Source of the DNA: Cryptomeria japonica
Lineage: Eukaryota; Streptophyta; Pinopsida; Cupressales; Cupressaceae
Direction: 5' to 3'
DNA: 64,000 nucleotides
Assembly: GCF_030272615.1 (NCBI RefSeq)
Contig: NC_081411.1
Location: 217,076,154 to 217,140,153, forward strand
The notes below the pieces were generated by a model that was not told the DNA's origin, did not search any database, and saw only the letters and a list, made by a program, of their open reading frames with translations. Positions 35,677 through 45,854 of this stretch are shown piece after piece. Each line of letters opens with the position of its first letter. Position 1 is the stretch's first letter. A program made the translations under genes and the position numbers.

Positions 35677-35871
35677 AAGGGTGAGGAAGAGAGGTACTGG
35701 AAAAAAGCAAGTAAGTTCGAAACTCAATCAGCAGGTAGGAACAAATTAAAAAACCAGGTAAGTAGAAGTAAAAATAATAGGAAAAAAGTAAGACTGCTGA
35801 AGAAACAATTATTTTATATTAAATTGATAAGGCATTTTTACCTAACCCTAATTCTGGTGAAGGGAAAAGCT

Positions 35872-35879
35872 TATAAAAA
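35872..35879 (+). promoter_or_regulatory. Possible internal TATA box of RE2
   Basis: TATAAAAA lies 26 bp before ATG 35905, which opens the next 3' frame. Some LTR elements express 3' genes from an internal promoter. Here only the TATA match and position support that. Confidence 0.3.
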
Positions 35880-35904
35880 CCCCCACAAAGCCTCATTAGA
35901 CACA

Positions 35905-36640
35905 ATGCAGGATGATGGACCTGACAGATAGACAAGACTGGGCATATGAAGGGAAGTAGTACATCGTACGAATAAGGGGAATGCTGCAAGGACAGAGACA
36001 ATAGTCAGGAGTGCGTGTACGGATGCACAAGAGGGGACAATTCCGCAAAGTGCACAGAGTGAACGATCAAGAGGGCACGAAAATCTGAAGGCTATACTAT
36101 ATGACGTACGGCGTGCAGGAAAGAGTCCACAGTGCAACGCAGAGGTCATACCGTACGGTATACAAAACTCATCAGAAGGGGAGCACAAGCACGACACACA
36201 GGCTCCATATGGTGCACGACATACAGGGACTGGAATTGGACCAGAAAAAGAAGACCAACTGTCGTACAAGTACGACTTAGGAGAAGCAAGGCATTACCAA
36301 CTAGTAGTACCGTACGACGTACAGAGCTACCGTACGTCCATAACCTTCGAAGGTAGCCCCCACCATACAGTGTACGACCCATTTCCACCAGTATGTACAG
36401 AGCAAAGATATCCATACGACAATCAACAACGACAACAGAGATATCCGTACGACAACAAGTAGTGACAGTTGCCAGATAGATAGAGGCGTTTGTACGACCA
36501 ACATTATCCGTACGACCAATAGCATCCGTACGACCAACAACATCCGGACGACAATCAACTTCAACCCCACCCATAAGGCAAAGTCCGTACGGCATACAAA
36601 ACTAGTCAGACAGACAGGGAGATTCGTACGACATAAGGTA
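35905..36640 (+). pseudogene. RE2 3' ORF rich in Tyr-Pro-Tyr-Asp repeats
   Basis: In the same frame as pol, ATG 35905 opens a frame with stops at 35929-35931 (TAG) and 35947-35949 (TGA). It is then open from 35950 to 36462 and becomes interrupted by TAG codons. The translation holds many PYG/PYD units (VIPYGIQ, VVPYDVQ, RYPYDNQQ, HYPYDQ, HPYDQQ), encoded by DNA rich in CCGTACGAC. The stops fall where the repeat predicts glutamine (CAG to TAG). The product would be a low-complexity Tyr/Pro/Asp/Gln protein. No known family was recognised. Confidence 0.45.
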
Positions 36641-36791
36641 CCAGGTGGACAGGCAGAGATATCCGTATGGTAGGCATTCAGCAGGACAAATAAGGAGGCC
36701 GTACAGAAAGGAAGCGAAAAGTGACACAATGGGCCGCACCAACTGGTGAGACAATCTGTCAAGCGGTTATAATACCAACTCAGGAAGGGGT

Positions 36792-37884
36792 ATGGGCAGA
36801 AGGGCAAAGAAAGGCAGTTGCAGTACAACCATGACTGCCACAGAGCCTACCAGCAGCAGGAAAACTAGGAGCAGACTGAAGGCAACGAAGGACTCAGAGG
36901 AACTCACAGCCGCAAACATAGCATTCGAGAGTGTGACTGGCAGTGAATGTCGTACCTGGTGGGAGGAAAACCCTCCAGACCATGTGATGAAGGAATCACT
37001 TAAAAAAGCACAGGTCGACCACACTGTGCAGATGCCCATATTTAACATTAAAGAGTTCGAGCCAATCCTACAGACCATGGTATCCGGGTATAACCCTCAC
37101 GAACGAGCTTCGGTCATCCAGTTTCAAGGGCACAAAGAAGAACAGTGGAAGAGTGTCTGGGTCGACAGTAGAGGAATGAAGCGTAGTTTTATCTCACCAG
37201 GAGAGTGGAGGATGTTGATGGACCTGGTTAAAAGCCTCCTGACAGGGGCCAACTGGGCCTCAGATATCGCCATATGGATGATTGGGTTAATGAATGGGAT
37301 CAGATGCGGGAAAGTGTACAACTGGGGGCAACTCCTGGCATAATGCATTCACGACTTCCTGAGATTAGAGCACAAAACATTCTACATGTGCCATCATGCC
37401 ATCAGTTTGTTCCTAGATGCAGTACGCCTACAGGTACCACCAAAGGATTGGGAGACGTTTGAACCTCACGGACGGGTCGAACCAAATAAACCCACTATAT
37501 ACTACTACATTCACCTGGACATCCTTGGCGACACAGCGTAGCCCCACACGGAAGAGGAGGAAGCTAGACACATATGTGGAAGTGGAAGAGGTAAGCAGTG
37601 CTGAGGAGTCTGAGGAAGCGGAAGAAACGAAAGAACTAGAAAGTGGGGATGAAGGATTCCATCTGTCGGAACACACCACTGTAGAGGAGGAGGAGGAAAC
37701 GGAGTCGTGCCAGCAGGAAGAAGATGAAGAAGAGGAGCAACAAGGGGGATTGTGGGCACAATGGAAGAGCACGAGGGTAAAGTTTACGCCCTCAAAATTG
37801 GCCTCAGCACACTTGGTACCTCAGGAGGCGCTTGCAGTCGCCAACCCAGTAGAAGATGTACGACCCGTGGGGGTATTATTCTAG
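36792..37884 (+). pseudogene. RE2 3' ORF: globular segment plus acidic linker
   Basis: ATG 36792 opens 183 codons. The same frame continues past a TAA at 37341-37343 to a TAG near 37540, after which frame 1 (37417-37884) carries on with an NLS-like PTRKRRKLD and a Glu-rich linker. The first part is Trp-rich (CRTWWEENPPDHV, IAIWMIGLMNG) and later reads HKTFYMCHHAISLFLD. The pattern WM...NW...TFYM resembles a segment of the RE9 3' ORF (about 63.5-63.7 kb). This may be the N-terminal half of an accessory protein whose C-terminal half is the coiled-coil frame at 38005-39069. Confidence 0.45.
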
Positions 37885-37959
37885 AAGATTGGGGAAGGGG
37901 AGCTGTCGGCACAACGATGAGTATCGTTGCCACAAATCAGTTTAGCCATACTGGCAGTA

Positions 37960-38121
37960 GAAATTGGTACGACGACAACATAAACTGGTACAACAGAAAC
38001 TAGTATGACGGAAGTAGGAACTGGTATGATGGCAGCAAAGACCGGTACAATGGCAACAGGAACTAGTACGGCGGGAACGGGGACTGGTACGATGGTAGCA
38101 GAGACTGGTATGTCATCAGCT
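37960..38121 (+). repeat. 21-bp minisatellite in RE2
   Basis: About seven units of a GGAACTGGTACGATGGCAGCA consensus lie head to tail, one of them shortened to 15 bp. In one frame they read as Gly-Thr/Met/Ala repeats, in another as NWYDGS-type Tyr-rich units. The second resembles the PYD-rich repeat upstream. Confidence 0.75.
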
Positions 38122-39069
38122 AACTTAGAGGCAACCTTGGATACTATGACATATGAGGATATAGATGCTTCATTGGATGGATGGCTGGGACAGTTCGCGC
38201 TTGCCCCACACCTTCCCCCCTCCCCCGCACCATATAACATGACCATCGGGCCAGGCGTGACTCCAGATAGAGAGGTTACTGTCCCAGATGAGGGAAGACC
38301 TACTAATCAGGAGCAGCAGGGGAGGGATGAGCGGAGCTGTGGCCTAGAGGGGACTCTCACCGGACTCCACATCACACTACCTGATCTGAATGACCTAGTA
38401 GGCTCACTCAAACGATTCCTGGTAGAGCTACAAGGACTCTTGGATGTTGCACACGGCATAGCTCAACTTATTGGACAGATGGAGGCTGGTAATTCAGCGG
38501 ACGCTACACAGCTGTGCCATTTCATGGCCCAGGGGTGCAAAGAGGAATTTGCGCAGCATCTTGAGCAGCAGGTATGGCTGAATAATAGTACACCTGAAAT
38601 GATTCAGAACTGGACCTACAGGCGCTTGATAGGAGGCTCATGCACCTTAGGCACCACCTTCCACAGTATGGAGGGAACTTTTCGAGAGGTGTACTTACAG
38701 ATGCGGCAACATCAAGCGGAGAAAGAGGCCCAACATATGTACATAGTAACCCTGGAAAAAGAAAGCAGGAAACAGACGGAGTTGGCCACAGTTGAAAAGA
38801 GCTTGAGGAAGGAGATGGAAATGAAGATGACTACATGTGAGGCCCGCTGCAGCATGCAGGAGAAGGAGGCACAAGCATTGGCAGCCCAGGTGGCGGAGCT
38901 CACTTCCCAGCTGGAGCAAAAAGATAAAAAGCTGAGGGAAGCTGCTCACATGGTAAAGAAAGCTCAGGAACGACAGGTAGTAGCAGAAAAGAACCTGAAA
39001 CTCCAGGCCGAACAACAGTTGCCTCCCGCGACCACTATAGGGACGCCTCCTCCCTCTTCTCGGTCTTAG
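38005..39069 (+). CDS. RE2 3' accessory ORF, coiled-coil protein
   Basis: This is an open frame of 354 codons that ends 64 bp before the 3' LTR. The first 35 residues are encoded by the 21-bp minisatellite. An acidic/proline segment follows, then a helical region (DLNDLVGSLKRFLVELQGLL) and, from about residue 230, a long heptad-like stretch rich in Glu, Lys, Gln, Leu and Ala. It ends in a short Pro/Ser tail. No signal peptide or membrane segment is visible, so it is not an envelope glycoprotein by sequence. Its place matches that of env-like genes. Whether it is translated alone or as the end of the preceding frame is unknown; the ATG lies inside the repeat and is a weak start choice. Confidence 0.5.
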   Translation: MTEVGTGMMAAKTGTMATGTSTAGTGTGTMVAETGMSSANLEATLDTMTYEDIDASLDGWLGQFALAPHLPPSPAPYNMTIGPGVTPDREVTVPDEGRPTNQEQQGRDERSCGLEGTLTGLHITLPDLNDLVGSLKRFLVELQGLLDVAHGIAQLIGQMEAGNSADATQLCHFMAQGCKEEFAQHLEQQVWLNNSTPEMIQNWTYRRLIGGSCTLGTTFHSMEGTFREVYLQMRQHQAEKEAQHMYIVTLEKESRKQTELATVEKSLRKEMEMKMTTCEARCSMQEKEAQALAAQVAELTSQLEQKDKKLREAAHMVKKAQERQVVAEKNLKLQAEQQLPPATTIGTPPPSSRS

Positions 39070-39123
39070 CTATGTTTTTCATTTTCTCTTGTCTGAGTCG
39101 TCTGGAAGACGACTACGTTTTTT

Positions 39124-39133
39124 GGGGGGCTAA
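39124..39133 (+). other. RE2 polypurine tract
   Basis: GGGGGGCTAA, preceded by T residues, lies directly before the TG of the 3' LTR. This is the expected place of the plus-strand primer. Confidence 0.65.
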
Positions 39134-39469
39134 TGTTAGGGGTAAATATGTATGTTAGTACGAATAATAATTATAAGTGTGTTTATGATTTGCTGTTGCC
39201 AAGAGGTTCCCGTCGGGTAGTTAGGAGTTGGTGATAGTTGGCATCTTGGCCAACCGTCGGGTTTATATATTGTTGGGTTGGAAACTCGGCAGGGGGGATC
39301 ATGTATGAACAATTCTAGACATTGGAATAAAGATATAACTTTCTGGTCAATCTACTATCATTGGCATCAAATGTTGTAATGCACATTGTTTTGTTCCATG
39401 AATGCTTGATATGTGCAGGGAATACTGTGCTATCTGATTATCCATCAACTATACATTTAGGACTAAACA
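39134..39469 (+). repeat. RE2 3' LTR (336 bp)
   Basis: It is the same length as 4552-4887 and starts and ends alike. A TATATA box lies at about 39264. ATGGA (39470-39474) follows as the right target duplication. Confidence 0.93.
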
Positions 39470-39710
39470 ATGGAGGTAATGAAGGTAAATCAACTATCTC
39501 TGTAGGTGGAGAAGGAGCAACTTGAGATTCTGATGCATTCCCCAAAAAGAGTTGAGAGACATTATGTGAGAAATGAGGACCCATCTATTCTACTCTTATT
39601 CTACATGATTTCTTGCCAATATCAAACTCCACAAGTTCTTTGTAGTGAAGTGCAATAGGTTATGTGTCGACTGTGTATGCACTTACTCCTTTCATGCCAA
39701 TAGATCTTCC
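39470..39710 (-). pseudogene. RE1 degenerate coding region, right part
   Basis: On the minus strand this stretch reads toward the RE2 insertion. It includes HYKELVEFDIGKK and RVEWMGPHFSHN and ends in PPTEIVDLPSLPP next to RE2. The left flank of RE2 begins with the sister repeat PPTKIVDVPSLPP, so the two segments were contiguous before RE2 inserted. One TAG and one TAA interrupt it. I do not recognise the family. Confidence 0.4.
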
Positions 39711-42700
39711 TAGGTATCATGGATACATACATTCCTATAGTGATCATCACACTAATTGATGCAAGTGCTACTAAAAAGACCTAAATGAAAATCACATCAC
39801 TTAATGGGAAAAGTAAATATTTTTGTGCAACAAGTCCAGTGAAATAACTAAAGGTTTTCAAAGGTTTATTTATAGAGTTTGTGATACGATAGGTGGAGCA
39901 CAACCCTCTAGTGCATTCACCATTTTGTGGCAAAATAAACTCAAGTCCTTAATTCACTTCGAAAAAAATACTTTGAATTATTGTAAACAATAAAAAATCA
40001 CAAACAAAGTGGTTTGATTATATATACAGATAATTTATTTTGATTTTCTCTAGACCAAGGTTTTCCTGTAGGATCCCAAGGGGGTGGGCTCAATTGGTTA
40101 AAGCATTAGATTCTCATTATGGAGACTTAGTTTAGATATCTAGAGGGAGATTTTGTGTGGAATTATATGTTGTTACTTGTGGTCTTGCATTGCTTGCTTC
40201 TAGTTTAGTTGTGATATCTAAAGGTGGATTTCTATGTTGTAACTATTGGGCTTCTATCTCTAGTTTTTATTGTGTGCTACAAAAGAGTTAGTACTGGTCT
40301 TATGATAGTGCTTGCTATTATTTTTAAAAGTTTTGAACATGATTGAATACTTCTAACATTTTCTTGGTACTAGGTGTATAATTAAAGGTCAATTTCTTTT
40401 AATAACTGAATATTTTAAATACCCTAATGTTATCAAGTGTATAACATACACCATTTTTTATTTAATTAAGTACTTTCAAAACCAAGTTATCATATTTAAG
40501 AGATAAAAATGAATACCATGCACTTTTAACCTTTCTTTTGCACCATTTATATGGATGTCACAAATACATTATCACGAGACTCAATGTGATTTGTTTGCTC
40601 ACAAATCAACTATTATCCTCAGACCCTCTAGCCAACTTCCTACATTTACTTTGGTCTAGATTAGTCTCCATTTAGCGCCTTCACTTACCCAGTTCTAGGA
40701 TGTGGACTAGTTCACTATAATCATATTCAATTTTTTTCCCTATGGACAATCTTTATAGAATATAATTGCTATCCCATGAGCTTGCACACCAAAAATCACA
40801 AGTGCTTATCTAGGAACATGTATTTAAGGGAATTTCCTGGTTCATTAGGATCATCAAGTACCAACATCAAGAATCGGTATAAATGACAATGAAAACATTC
40901 AAAATTCATCCAAATTTAGATGTGTTAGTCTTATTCTCAATTGACTAAAAACATACTTTTGTTGAGTATATTTTTTTATATCTATATAAATTCTAAGGGA
41001 GATATTGTTATTGACGAAGTCAATGGCCATTTCCTTATCCTACAATAAATCCCATTATGATTTTCAATACAACCCATTTTTAGTGACATGTATGAGATAA
41101 GATGCTCACATTGACAATAAACTAGATTGTGTATCAAGGACTAGGTTGCACATGTTATCGTATACTAGGTTGTATGATATGACCCCAATCACATCAAATT
41201 ATTTTCAAGAAAATATATATTGTAGGTTCCTAACATATAAATTCTATATCTAAATATTATATTCTATATATGTAGACTATCAAATAACAAATGCTACATG
41301 AACAATTAACTTAAGCTTAAATAACAATTGATTGCAATGACTAACAACCAAAATGTAGTGACATCAATCAAATCAAACAATAGAATAACAAAGTACCTCA
41401 AGTGGGCCCTACTTGGATATGTAAACTCGTTATGCCAAGCAATCTAGTATAGTCAATACTTCATATGAAATCACTCATAGAAATGGAACTTGTTGATATA
41501 TTGATACTGAATTAGAAAACAAATAAATATACAAAATGACTAGACCATTGAACCTTTGTTCTTTTTAACATTTATAGACAACTAATCTAAAAAATTCAAA
41601 TGAATCATGCTATGTCTATCACTCATCCTTGTTAATCAAGGATATGATTATTTGCTAGAAGGACATCACTATGAGATAAAAACAAAGTCCTGATTGAAAT
41701 TCAACTATCATCATAAAGAAGATCCAATTATGAAGATGTGTGCAACAAAACAACATTAGAAATGATTGTAAGTGAAGAGTTCCAAATGTTGCAATCATCT
41801 ATTGGCAAAATGAGTCTTAAGCACCTACTTGATAGGCAACTCAACACTCATTCATATGTTGTTGTAGTCCATATTTCTCTTGGTACTAAGAATATCACTC
41901 TCTTCGGCTATAGTAATATCACCATTGCTGTACTCTTTTCAATTACATGTTAGGAACTTGTTTCATCACATCCATAAACCTTTTGTTGTCGAATCAATTA
42001 GTCCTTGCATATATTTCGCATCATGATCAATCGTATCCCCAACACATTTTAACAATAAACATGCAAACATTCCATTAATAACCGTGTTTCATACTTAATA
42101 TTTACCACAACTTAAGAAAGTATCATAGAACATTTAAAAGTTCAATAGTTTTTTAAGATTATAAAGATAAACAAAGGCGTTTAAAAGGACAATTGAGGGA
42201 TTCATCACTTGGCACAATGCTTGGTTGGTGATGAAACCAAATTTCTAACCAAGTTCTCCTAGGCACGGTCTGCTTTTGTTTTGGAAATGCCATTGTTTTG
42301 TATTTGGTGAAATAAGAATTCTACTATGAATTTACTAAATTATTTGTTGATTCCAAATTTTCTATTCACTACAAATCATTGGTGATTTCTAATCTTCTTG
42401 AGTGTATATACAAGTTTATACAAATAAAAAGTGGCCCTTGAAGTTTAGCATCATTAGTTTCTACTTGATCATTGGAGGAATGTTCCTTGCACTATTAGCA
42501 GGGCCCTACTCTTTTCACCTCCTAATGATAAATCCCCTTGCTAGGAGTAGTGACACAACCATTTATATTTATCATAATGTACTCTTCTAGATCTTGGATA
42601 TGGCTTTTTTTTGTTACTAGTTGGGTGACCTTCAAGATGGACCTTGCCTACTAGCCATTCAAGTAGATGATGATCACCTAATTACCTTGTTTTAGCATCC

Positions 42701-43340
42701 ATTAAGTAGCACGACCCTCCTTGTTCCTTGTCCCCCTAGTGATAGGTCAAGTTTCCCAACCTAGTGAGCTTACCATTGCTTAGATTCTCTCAAATGATCA
42801 CTATTCATAGTTGTAGCATGATATCAAGGAAGAAGAAGACACTACACAACTCTCACCAATTAGGAATTGACAAAAGAAGACTAAGACTTGCTTGATGGAG
42901 GACATGTAACTATAATAACTAGAAACACGCTCCTAGAGCTAATTTTATAGCACTTGTTGGTTAATATTTTTTTATTTCTATTTATAAACTTAAACTTGTG
43001 AGTTAGACAATTATATTCTTTTTGAGAATATTTATTTTAAAAATCATATTATTTTCTCGTTAAATTGACATTATTCTATTTGACATGCTATTTTCTCAAG
43101 GGTAAGTCCACATCATTATTTTTGTTTTAACATATAACTATAAATCAAAAAATAATATTTTAAGGGAATAATCTTCAAAAACTAAATAGTAAGTTTCTTT
43201 AACCAGCCGCCGCGATAATTATCCCATTGTTAATGCTGGTGTCCGTTGGGATAGTGAAAAAAGCCCAACAGTCATTTCATATTCAGAAACTCCTATTTTT
43301 AAATTAAATTATTTCACATATATGTGTATGTGTGGGTGAC
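39711..43340. other. AT-rich region without a recognisable gene
   Basis: Both strands hold only short open stretches (for example 41738-41953 and 42402-42590) with no domain. The 5' end of RE1 was expected here, but no LTR matching 3315-3698 was found by eye. Apart from the SINE-like relic at 40079-40145 I see nothing I can name. Confidence 0.5.
40079..40145 (+). repeat. tRNA-derived SINE-like relic
   Basis: GGGCTCAATTGGTTAAAGCA at about 40086 matches the Pol III A box with D-arm layout. It is followed by ATTCTCATTATGGAG, in anticodon-arm position, and by TAGTTTAGATATCTAG, which could be a decayed B box (GGTTCGAATCC). Plant SINE heads have this arrangement. The 3' tail and target duplications were not found. 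Confidence 0.35.
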
Positions 43341-43433
43341 AATTAATGTCATTTCGGTTTGAGTTTTTTATTTTATGCTATACATTTTTGAGCGCTCAGC
43401 AAATGTATCCATTGATCCTTTCTTTCTGCACAG

Positions 43434-43672
43434 GTCTTTACATTGATATATTCTATCAAAATTTGTACTCTTCTAATAAGAGGGCTCTGCTATTTTTTGA
43501 GGGATTTTCAGAGACTTCTGCAATTATCTGGGGCGCGTATTATTACTGCTGTAGCAAGTGGGCTCTGCTATCTTTAGCGGAGTTTTCAGAGGCTTCTACA
43601 ATTATCTGGGGTGTGTTGTTGAAGAGGAAATATTACTACTGTTGTATCTGGCATCTCGGTCTCACTGTGCAG
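43434..43672 (+). other. Possible exon with a 78-bp internal duplication
   Basis: The segment is bordered by an acceptor-like TTTCTTTCTGCACAG and a donor-like CAG/GTAAG. Inside it, GGCTCTGCTAT...ATTATCTGGGG is repeated with a 78-bp period (from 43481 and 43559). The 130-codon open stretch covering it has no known domain. It may be a 5' untranslated or non-coding exon of a host transcript. Confidence 0.25.
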
Positions 43673-43800
43673 GTAAGCCATTTTTTACTTTTGCTTTGGC
43701 AATGTGTTATGGTTTTCTGTGTTTGTTATGATAACTAATTAGAGTTTTAAGTACTGGGTGTAAAAAGTATTCAGAATTTAGCATTGCCAAGAGATTGACT

Positions 43801-45132
43801 GCGATAGTTGGTGATTGTGTTGGGTTCTTTATGACAGTAAACTGCTTTGTTTTTAGTGATAATGAGTTCTTTGTTATGAAATTTGGGTCGAATCTTTCGA
43901 AGTAATGGCGTTTGCTTAATCTTGTGTGGGATGGCGTTTGTTTAATCTTGTGTGGGATGATTTATGGATCACAATCTTGAGATTTATAAATGTGGGTCAC
44001 ACTAAATGTATCCCATAATTGTTAAATCAACCTTGAATATGCTCCATAATCATTAGTCATTAAATTGCTACTCTGAATGTACCCCACAATTAATACACCG
44101 CAACTTCGCCATTACCTACAAACCCGATTCGCATTATACAATGATGGAGTTTTAACTTGGATCAGGCTTTTGTGACTGTTCCTTATTACCATTTCAGTAG
44201 AACCCCTTGAACACTTAAAGACAATTTTAATTGATTCAGATTTCCATGTTTGTTTGTTTGTTTGTGATCTTTGACTGTCATTGGCGGATTTGGTTATTTT
44301 GTTCTTGTTAGATACTGGTGGTTTTCTGGGTGTTCTTTTGTAGTTTCTATTATTTTGGATATGGGTGATGCTCTGATTAGCCTGCTAGGATTCAAAATTT
44401 CGGGGTTGAATCTTCAAATATATTACACGGTACACTTAGGTTTGTTGATTTCTTCTGATGGTGCAACCTTGAATTTATCGTTGGTTATTGTGGTTTTGTT
44501 CTTTATGACAATAAACTGCTTTATTTTAAGTGATAATGACTTCTCTGTTATGAAATTTGGGTCGAATCTTTCGAAATAGTGGCGTTTGCTTAATCTTGTG
44601 TGGGATGTCGTTTGTTTTATCTTGTGTGGGATGATTTATGGATCACGATCTTGAGATTTATAAACATGGGTTACACTAAATGTATCTTATAATTGTTAAA
44701 TTAACCTTGAATGTGCTCCATAATCATTAGTCATTAAATTGCTACTCTTAATGTACCCCACAATTAGTACACCGCAACTTTGCCATTATCTACAAACCCA
44801 ATTCATATTATACAATGATAGGGTTTTAACTTGGATCTGGCTTTTGTGACTGTTCCTTATTACCATTTCAGCAGAACCCAATTTTAATTGATACAGATTT
44901 CCATGTTTGTTTTGTTTGTGATCTTTGACTGTCATTGGCAGATTTGGTTTTTTTGTTCTTGTTGGATTCTGGTGGTTTTTTGGGTCTTCTTTTGTAGTTT
45001 CTATTATTTTGGATATTGGTGATGCTTTGATTAGCCTGCTAGGATTCAAAATTTTGGGGTTGAATCTTCAAATATATTACACAGTACACTTAGGTTTGTT
45101 GATTTCTTCTGATGGTGCAACCTTGAATTTAC
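43801..45132 (+). repeat. Tandem duplication, about 0.66-kb unit, two copies
   Basis: The block from GTTGGTGATTGTG through AAATTTGGGTCGAATCTTTCGAA, ATTACCATTTCAG, TTTGACTGTCATTGGC and GATGGTGCAACCTTGAATTTA occurs at about 43805-44478 and again at about 44479-45132. The offset is 674 bp at one end and 654 bp at the other. Divergence is a few per cent by eye. Within each copy GGCGTTTGCTTAATCTTGTGTGGGAT is itself doubled. The CATTTCAG acceptor-like sites are duplicated too. Confidence 0.8.
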
Positions 45133-45854
45133 CTTATAACCATTAAATGTTAAATCATAATCTTGAATGTATACCACAACCTTGCCATACATATGTGAAA
45201 GCTATGGACTGCTTTCCATTATATGTTAAGACAATTTGGCCTTGGATCTTATGACTTCAAAATTACCATTTTGCCAAAATTGGTACAGTAGCTGATGTGG
45301 GTCAGGGAAAGCCAACATACTGCAAGCATTGAGACCAGAGTTGCACAGAAGAAACTTGAAAACAATTCAATTAAAAAAATTGAATGCAAAGTCTATTATA
45401 AACTCCAGATTTCAAATACAGAGCCAATGAGGCTCTGTCTCAGCACAAGGCAGTCTTTGTCCTAACTCATAAATGGTTGTGACAGACAGTCACAGTGAAT
45501 TCCAAAAAGAACCAAAAACAAAACTGAAAATAAAATGTCATAAACATAGGTGCAGAATGCTTGGAAACTTCCACTGATATCACAAACCAACCTTAAAACT
45601 GCTGATCAGTATGCATCCAATCGAAAAATCCCTGCTGCAGGAAAAAGCTATCTTACCAAAAATAAGACACTTAAAACTTGACAATAATTGCAACACAATG
45701 AGAAATGAAATTTGAAAATATTGCACGTTGTGTGTATTACATCAGCTCCATCAGATGAGGGTATTACAATTAAGATACATTTGCCTGTTTGGGCTTGTGA
45801 TGAATTAGGAGACTTAGGTGTGTTCAACTTGTGGTGGAGATAGGAGTGAGTTGT
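45133..45854. other. No recognisable feature
   Basis: This is AT-rich single-copy-looking sequence between the tandem duplication and the minus-strand coding relic. I see no gene, RNA or repeat on either strand. Confidence 0.5.

Larger units (their letters stand above)
4552..39469 (+). mobile_element. RE2: Ty3-type LTR retrotransposon with extended 3' region, carrying RE3 and RE4 nested inside
   Basis: Two 336-bp LTRs of equal length bound the element. Removing the RE3 insertion with one TSD copy (9697-33404) leaves about 11.2 kb. Order: LTR, primer-binding site, gag, protease, RT, RNase H, [RE3], integrase, a post-integrase extension in the same frame, then several further 3' open frames, polypurine tract, LTR. 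RT-RNaseH before integrase marks it as Ty3-type, and no chromodomain is visible after the integrase. The primer-binding site resembles the tRNA-Asp type used by Athila/Tat elements, so it probably belongs to the non-chromoviral branch; the clade is not settled. Coding sequence is broken by many TAG/TGA stops and at least three frameshifts. The pol frame reads smoothly across the RE3 insertion point once RE3 is ignored. Confidence 0.92.

Noticed and set aside
34864-39069. Envelope glycoprotein in RE2, RE5 or RE9
   Set aside because: The genes are in the env position, but no signal peptide, membrane anchor or cysteine-rich ectodomain is visible.
41738-42590. Short plus-strand ORFs of 62-71 codons
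   Set aside because: Length and composition are as expected by chance in AT-rich DNA, and nothing recognisable surrounds them.
42811-42850. ATGATATCAAGGAAG as a copia primer-binding site
   Set aside because: It resembles TGGTATCAGAGC only weakly, with no LTR end before it.
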